DNA from: JBGSLA01 sp965602785
Lineage (GTDB): Bacteria > Desulfobacterota > Desulfobaccia > Desulfobaccales > 0-14-0-80-60-11
Direction: 5' to 3'
DNA length: 9,170 bases
NCBI GenBank assembly: GCA_965602785.1
Contig: CBFDAH010000115.1
Coordinates: 1 to 9,170 of the forward strand
This document shows, piece by piece, positions 6,213-9,170 of the stretch. A model generated the notes under the pieces. The model saw only the letters and a program-made list of their open reading frames with translations, had not been told where the DNA came from and ran no database searches. The position numbers were made by a program, and so were the translations under genes. Numbering within the stretch: the stretch's first letter is position 1; every line of letters starts with the position of its first letter.

Positions 6213-7156
6213 TGTTGTCCTTCCATGACCTGGGTTTGACCGGAAAACAAGTTGGGATGTCCCGATTCTGTCAAGTAGGCCCGGATGCGCCTGTCGGCCA
6301 ACCGGACGTAGGTTTCGTCGATATCGTAGCCCACATACCGGCGCCCGGCCTTAAGGGCTGCGAGGGCGGTTTGGCCGCTCCCCATAAAGGGGTCCAGGAC
6401 CACCTCGCCCTTAAAAGTATAGAGCTGCATAAGGCGGTAGGGCAGCTCCGCCGGAAAGGGGGCCGGATGCCCCACTTTTTTGGCCGACTCCGCCGGAAAG
6501 GTCCAGACGCTCTTGGTATATTCCAGAAATTCATCTCGGGAGATGGTGCTTTCCCGCCCCTCCGGTTTTTTGCGGGAAAAGCTCCCCTTGGAGAAGACCA
6601 GGATGTATTCGTGGGTGTCCCTCAGCGTCGGGTTGGCCGGGGACTTCCAGCTCCCCCAGGCGGTGGAGGCCGCGGCGCTGGCCCCTTTGTCCCAGATGAT
6701 CTCCCCTCGCATGAGAAACCCTAAATCCACCATATCCCGGGCGATGTAAGCATGCAAGGGGATATAAGGTTTGCGCCCCAGGTTGGCCAGGTTCACGCAG
6801 GCCCGTCCCCCCGGCACCAGCACCCGGGTTACCTCCTGCCACACTCTTTTCAGAAATCCCAGGTACTCCTCCAGGGTGAAGTCCTCGTCGTAGTCTTTCC
6901 CCACGTTGTACGGGGGCGAGGTCACCATGAGGTGCACGCTGGCTTCCGGGAGTTCCGCCATGTCCTCCGAGGAGCGGCAGAAGATGGTGTTCACTGCGGC
7001 CTCAGACAGCGGGTTTTCTTGATACGGGACAGATTCCTCTTGGGGCAGCCCGGCATATAACCGGCTCCCGTAAAAAGCCCGGGCGTCATGGCTGGCCCGG
7101 CCGGGAGAGCCAAAGGCCGAGGTGCTTGTCCCGGTTTTCCTGGATCTGGGTGGCAT
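6209..7156 (-). CDS. Beta-type DNA methyltransferase (amino-group, N4-C or N6-A)
   Basis: This S-adenosylmethionine-dependent enzyme methylates an exocyclic amino group of a base in DNA. The catalytic motif IV TSPPYNVG (79-86 from this start) comes before the SAM-binding motif I DPFMGSGQTA (255-264), the order of beta-class enzymes. SPPY is typical of N4-cytosine methylases but also occurs in N6-adenine ones, so the target base is uncertain. The central segment (RGEIIWDKG, STAWGSW, THEYILVFSKG, VGHPAPFP) is characteristic of widespread solitary methylases. No restriction endonuclase gene is in the window. ATG 7156 follows GGGGTGAT, which resembles the extended ribosome-binding consensus; an in-frame GTG at 7162 is the alternative. 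The first 50 or so residues, rich in Ser, Arg and Gly, lie outside the conserved domain. It overlaps sucD by 4 bases and follows the OB-fold gene by 152 bases. Confidence 0.9.
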   Translation of the reverse strand: MPPRSRKTGTSTSAFGSPGRASHDARAFYGSRLYAGLPQEESVPYQENPLSEAAVNTIFCRSSEDMAELPEASVHLMVTSPPYNVGKDYDEDFTLEEYLGFLKRVWQEVTRVLVPGGRACVNLANLGRKPYIPLHAYIARDMVDLGFLMRGEIIWDKGASAAASTAWGSWKSPANPTLRDTHEYILVFSKGSFSRKKPEGRESTISRDEFLEYTKSVWTFPAESAKKVGHPAPFPAELPYRLMQLYTFKGEVVLDPFMGSGQTALAALKAGRRYVGYDIDETYVRLADRRIRAYLTESGHPNLFSGQTQVMEGQQ

Positions 7157-7266
7157 AATCACCCCGGGAGGCTCACGAGTCGCTCTAAGGCTGGCCTCTG
7201 CGCCCCCGGCCCTGAGGGCGAGGACACCTCAACTTAAAAGCTCTGGACGGATTTTCTAGTTTCCCC

Positions 7267-7293
7267 ATGGTACCACAGGAAAAGTCAGGTCAA
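7267..7293 (-). promoter_or_regulatory. Weak promoter candidate before the methyltransferase
   Basis: On the - strand, TTGACC (complement of 7288-7293) is followed after 15 bases by TACCAT (complement of 7267-7272), upstream of the methyltransferase start. The -35 is good, but the -10 matches only four of six positions and the spacing is short. If real, the methyltransferase-sucD pair could be transcribed independently of sucC. Confidence 0.2.
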
Positions 7294-7308
7294 TTGCGGA
7301 ACGCTTCA

Positions 7309-7797
7309 CTAGAGGGATTTCTTACCCCCTCGGCCCGGGCCTTTGCCCCGACCCTGGCCCTGGCCCTGGCCTCGCCAACGGGGCCTGCCTTGATCGTCCC
7401 AGAACTTCATAACCCGGTCGCCCTTTTTGACTTCATTGGGCAAAATAAGGGTCTGTTTGTTCAAAGTGACTCGGGAGCCCCGCACCTGCAACTGATCCCC
7501 GGGCACGAGCTTGACGCCCTGCTTTTTCAAATACCACTCCGGTCCCAGATAGACGGTCACAGTTTCCTTCTGTGTTTTCAGCTTCAGAAGAACCCTGGCG
7601 GGAACGTCCATTTTGCCGGCGGTGACTTTTTCCACCGCCACGAGCTCACCTTTGACCGTCTCCACGGTTTTGGGGTTGTACATCCTGCCGGCGGGCCAGG
7701 CCGAGGCCGGGCACTTGCCCTGGGGTTGGGCGAAGGCCCCCGCGGCGAAGGCGGCCACCAACAAAACCACGCTCAGCCATATGACCAATTTTTTCAT
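7309..7797 (-). CDS. Exported OB-fold-like protein with basic Gly-rich tail
   Basis: The 162-residue protein begins MKKLVIWLSVVLLVAAFAAG, a clear Sec signal peptide with likely cleavage at AFA-QP (after residue 23), so it acts outside the cytoplasm. The middle, about 44-133 (TVETVKGELVAVEKV, TVYLGPEWYL, LVPGDQLQVRGSRVTL, NEVKKGDRVMKFWD), has the alternating strand and turn pattern of small beta-barrel OB-like domains. Similar exported proteins of unknown function occur in Deltaproteobacteria. The tail from 142 on (RGQGQGQGRGKGPGRGGKK) is strongly basic and Gly-rich, and its DNA is made of short repeats. The frame is open further upstream to 7935, but ATG 7797 has a perfect AAGGAG at 7804-7809 (complement) and the signal peptide, which fixes the start. 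It lies between sucC and the methyltransferase on the same strand. Function unknown. Confidence 0.8.
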   Translation of the reverse strand: MKKLVIWLSVVLLVAAFAAGAFAQPQGKCPASAWPAGRMYNPKTVETVKGELVAVEKVTAGKMDVPARVLLKLKTQKETVTVYLGPEWYLKKQGVKLVPGDQLQVRGSRVTLNKQTLILPNEVKKGDRVMKFWDDQGRPRWRGQGQGQGRGKGPGRGGKKSL

Positions 7798-7970
7798 ATG
7801 AGACTCCTTATCGGTCCTTGATGTTCCTTCTTTTGGCTCCGGGAGGAGGCCCACCGGGGCTTTCCCTGCCTGGGCCCGGGCCAGCCGGAATATGCGCCAG
7901 GCTTGACCGGATTGGGCCAGAGGTATGGTTAGCAAAAGCCCGTTCTTAGTTGGTTATCTCCCAGAGCTCC

Positions 7971-9131
7971 CTACCGCACCAGCTCCGCCACTTTCTGGGC
8001 TGCGTCCTGCATGTCCTTGGCCACGGTGAAGGTGAGACCGGATTCGTTCAGGAGCCGGCGGCCTTCCTCCACGTTGGTGCCTTCCAGGCGGATGATAATG
8101 GGCACCTTCACCTGGACCTCCTTAACGGCCCGAATGACGCCCTCCGCCAGGCGGTCGCAGCGCAAAATGCCGCCGAAAATGTTGATGAGCACTCCCTCGA
8201 CCCGGGGGTCGGAGAGGATGATGCGAAAGCCGTTGGCCACCATCTCAGCCGAGGCCCCGCCCCCCACGTCCAGGAAGTTGGCAGGCTCGGCTCCGGCAGC
8301 CTTGATCAAATCCATGGTGGCCATGGCCAGACCCGCCCCGTTCACCATGGCGCCCACGTTGCCGCTCAGGCGAATGTAATTCAGGTGGTGCTTGTGGGCT
8401 TCGTGCTCCAGGGAGTCCATTTCGTCCGGGTCGTCCAGCGCGGCCAGATCATGGTGCCGGAAGAGGGCATTTTCGTCCAGGGTGAACTTGGCGTCCAGAG
8501 CCAAAAGCTCCCCCAGGCCGGTGAGCACCAGGGGGTTGATTTCCGCCAGGGAGCAGTCCAGGCTCACGAACATTTTGTACAGGTTGGTGATGAAGCCGGA
8601 CGCCGACCGAAGCAATTCCGGGGGGAGTCCCACGCCGAAGGCCAGGTTGCGGGTCTGATACGGCAGGAGCCCCACCGCCGGGTCCACCGCCTCTTTGATG
8701 ATCAACTCCGGGGTTTGGGCCGCCACCTCTTCGATCTCCATCCCCCCGGCGGAGCTCATCATGATAACCGGGCAGGAGAGGCTCCGGTCCACCACGATGC
8801 CCAGATAGTATTCCCGAATAATTTCATGGGCCTGCTCAACCAGCACCTTCTGCACCAGGCGCCCCTCGGGGCCGGTTTGGGGAGTGATGAGGGTCATGCC
8901 GATGATTTGGCCGGCAAGTTCTTCCACCTCTTCGGGAGTGGCCGCGGTTTTGATGCCGCCCCCCTTGCCCCGGCCGCCGGCGTGTATTTGAGCCTTGACC
9001 ACGAAGGGACCCTTCTCCAGGGTCTCGGCCACCTGCCGGGCCTCGACGGAAGTTTCGGCCATGCCACCCTGGGGCACCGGCACGTTGAATTTTTGCAACA
9101 GCTCTTTTCCCTGATATTCGTGGATTTTCAT
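7971..9131 (-). CDS. sucC: Succinate-CoA ligase (ADP-forming) beta subunit SucC
   Basis: SucC supplies the ATP-grasp nucleotide site and the succinate site of succinyl-CoA synthetase. The 386-residue length is normal. MKIHEYQGKELL opens the protein; KAQIHAGGRGKGGG (46-59) is the ATP-grasp glycine loop. EINP (197-200) and DAKF (213-216) give the magnesium-nucleotide residues. NGAGLAM (264-270), FLDVGGGA (286-293) and NIFGGI (317-322) belong to the C-terminal ligase domain. The related malate-CoA ligase beta subunit is an alternative. ATG 9131 has AAAGG a few bases upstream. Only 39 bases of leader are in the window, so the promoter and upstream neighbour are unseen. The next gene downstream is the OB-fold protein 173 bases away, rather than sucD. 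That 173-base gap shows GC-rich short stems but no convincing terminator. Confidence 0.96.
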   Translation of the reverse strand: MKIHEYQGKELLQKFNVPVPQGGMAETSVEARQVAETLEKGPFVVKAQIHAGGRGKGGGIKTAATPEEVEELAGQIIGMTLITPQTGPEGRLVQKVLVEQAHEIIREYYLGIVVDRSLSCPVIMMSSAGGMEIEEVAAQTPELIIKEAVDPAVGLLPYQTRNLAFGVGLPPELLRSASGFITNLYKMFVSLDCSLAEINPLVLTGLGELLALDAKFTLDENALFRHHDLAALDDPDEMDSLEHEAHKHHLNYIRLSGNVGAMVNGAGLAMATMDLIKAAGAEPANFLDVGGGASAEMVANGFRIILSDPRVEGVLINIFGGILRCDRLAEGVIRAVKEVQVKVPIIIRLEGTNVEEGRRLLNESGLTFTVAKDMQDAAQKVAELVR

Positions 9132-9170
9132 AAAAGACCTTTCTCTGCGTCCATGTCTAACTAAACTTCT

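Noticed and set aside
5226..6239. 337-codon open frame on the + strand
   Set aside because: It is antisense to sucD and runs into the palindromic spacer; its translation shows no family motif.
7798..7935. N-terminal extension of the OB-fold protein by 46 residues
   Set aside because: A perfectly spaced AAGGAG and a classic signal peptide start at ATG 7797; the extension would bury the signal peptide internally.
7950..9164. 404-codon open frame on the + strand
   Set aside because: It is exactly antisense to sucC, which has every family motif. The His/Gly/Pro-rich translation is typical of the complement of a GC-rich gene.

Overview
The window is a GC-rich bacterial chromosome segment with nine complete protein-coding genes of recognisable family plus one weakly diagnosable regulator-like gene. 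Lineage is inferred, not proven. The single-cluster ferredoxins of the type known from sulfate reducers, QueH (the epoxyqueuosine reductase common in anaerobes), CoaX, a free-standing SagB-type nitroreductase and palindrome-rich spacers fit a strict anaerobe, most likely Desulfobacterota (former Deltaproteobacteria). No RNA gene, CRISPR array, insertion sequence or prophage gene was recognised.

Left block, all on the + strand (148-4092). Two tandem ferredoxin genes, 1 base apart, lie downstream of a large C/G-rich hairpin element. Next comes a housekeeping run: glmM (UDP-GlcNAc precursor synthesis), coaX (first step of CoA synthesis) and a SagB/ThcOx-type flavin nitroreductase. coaX is 14 bases behind glmM, and the nitroreductase overlaps coaX by 4 bases (ATGA). 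A separate small exported TPR protein closes the block.

Right block, all on the - strand, read from 9131 down to 4145. The order is sucC, an exported OB-fold-like protein with a basic Gly-rich tail, a beta-type DNA methyltransferase, sucD, queH and an RsbW-like GHKL ATPase-fold protein. The two blocks converge at 4093-4144.

Most notable is the succinyl-CoA ligase locus. Its two subunit genes normally sit side by side, but here they are about 1.76 kb apart, separated by the OB-fold gene and the solitary DNA methyltransferase. sucD overlaps the methyltransferase stop by ATGA, so a central-metabolism subunit appears translationally coupled to a DNA-modifying enzyme. The spacer between sucD and queH holds a nested palindrome (5191-5296) and a second strong hairpin (5291-5336). 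The first shares its core with the hairpin at 26-91, indicating a dispersed repeat family. Other points are a possible leader hairpin covering the glmM ribosome-binding site and a 12-base palindrome abutting the RsbW-like start codon. The window holds no clear new multi-gene system; the split suc locus is the best candidate for follow-up.
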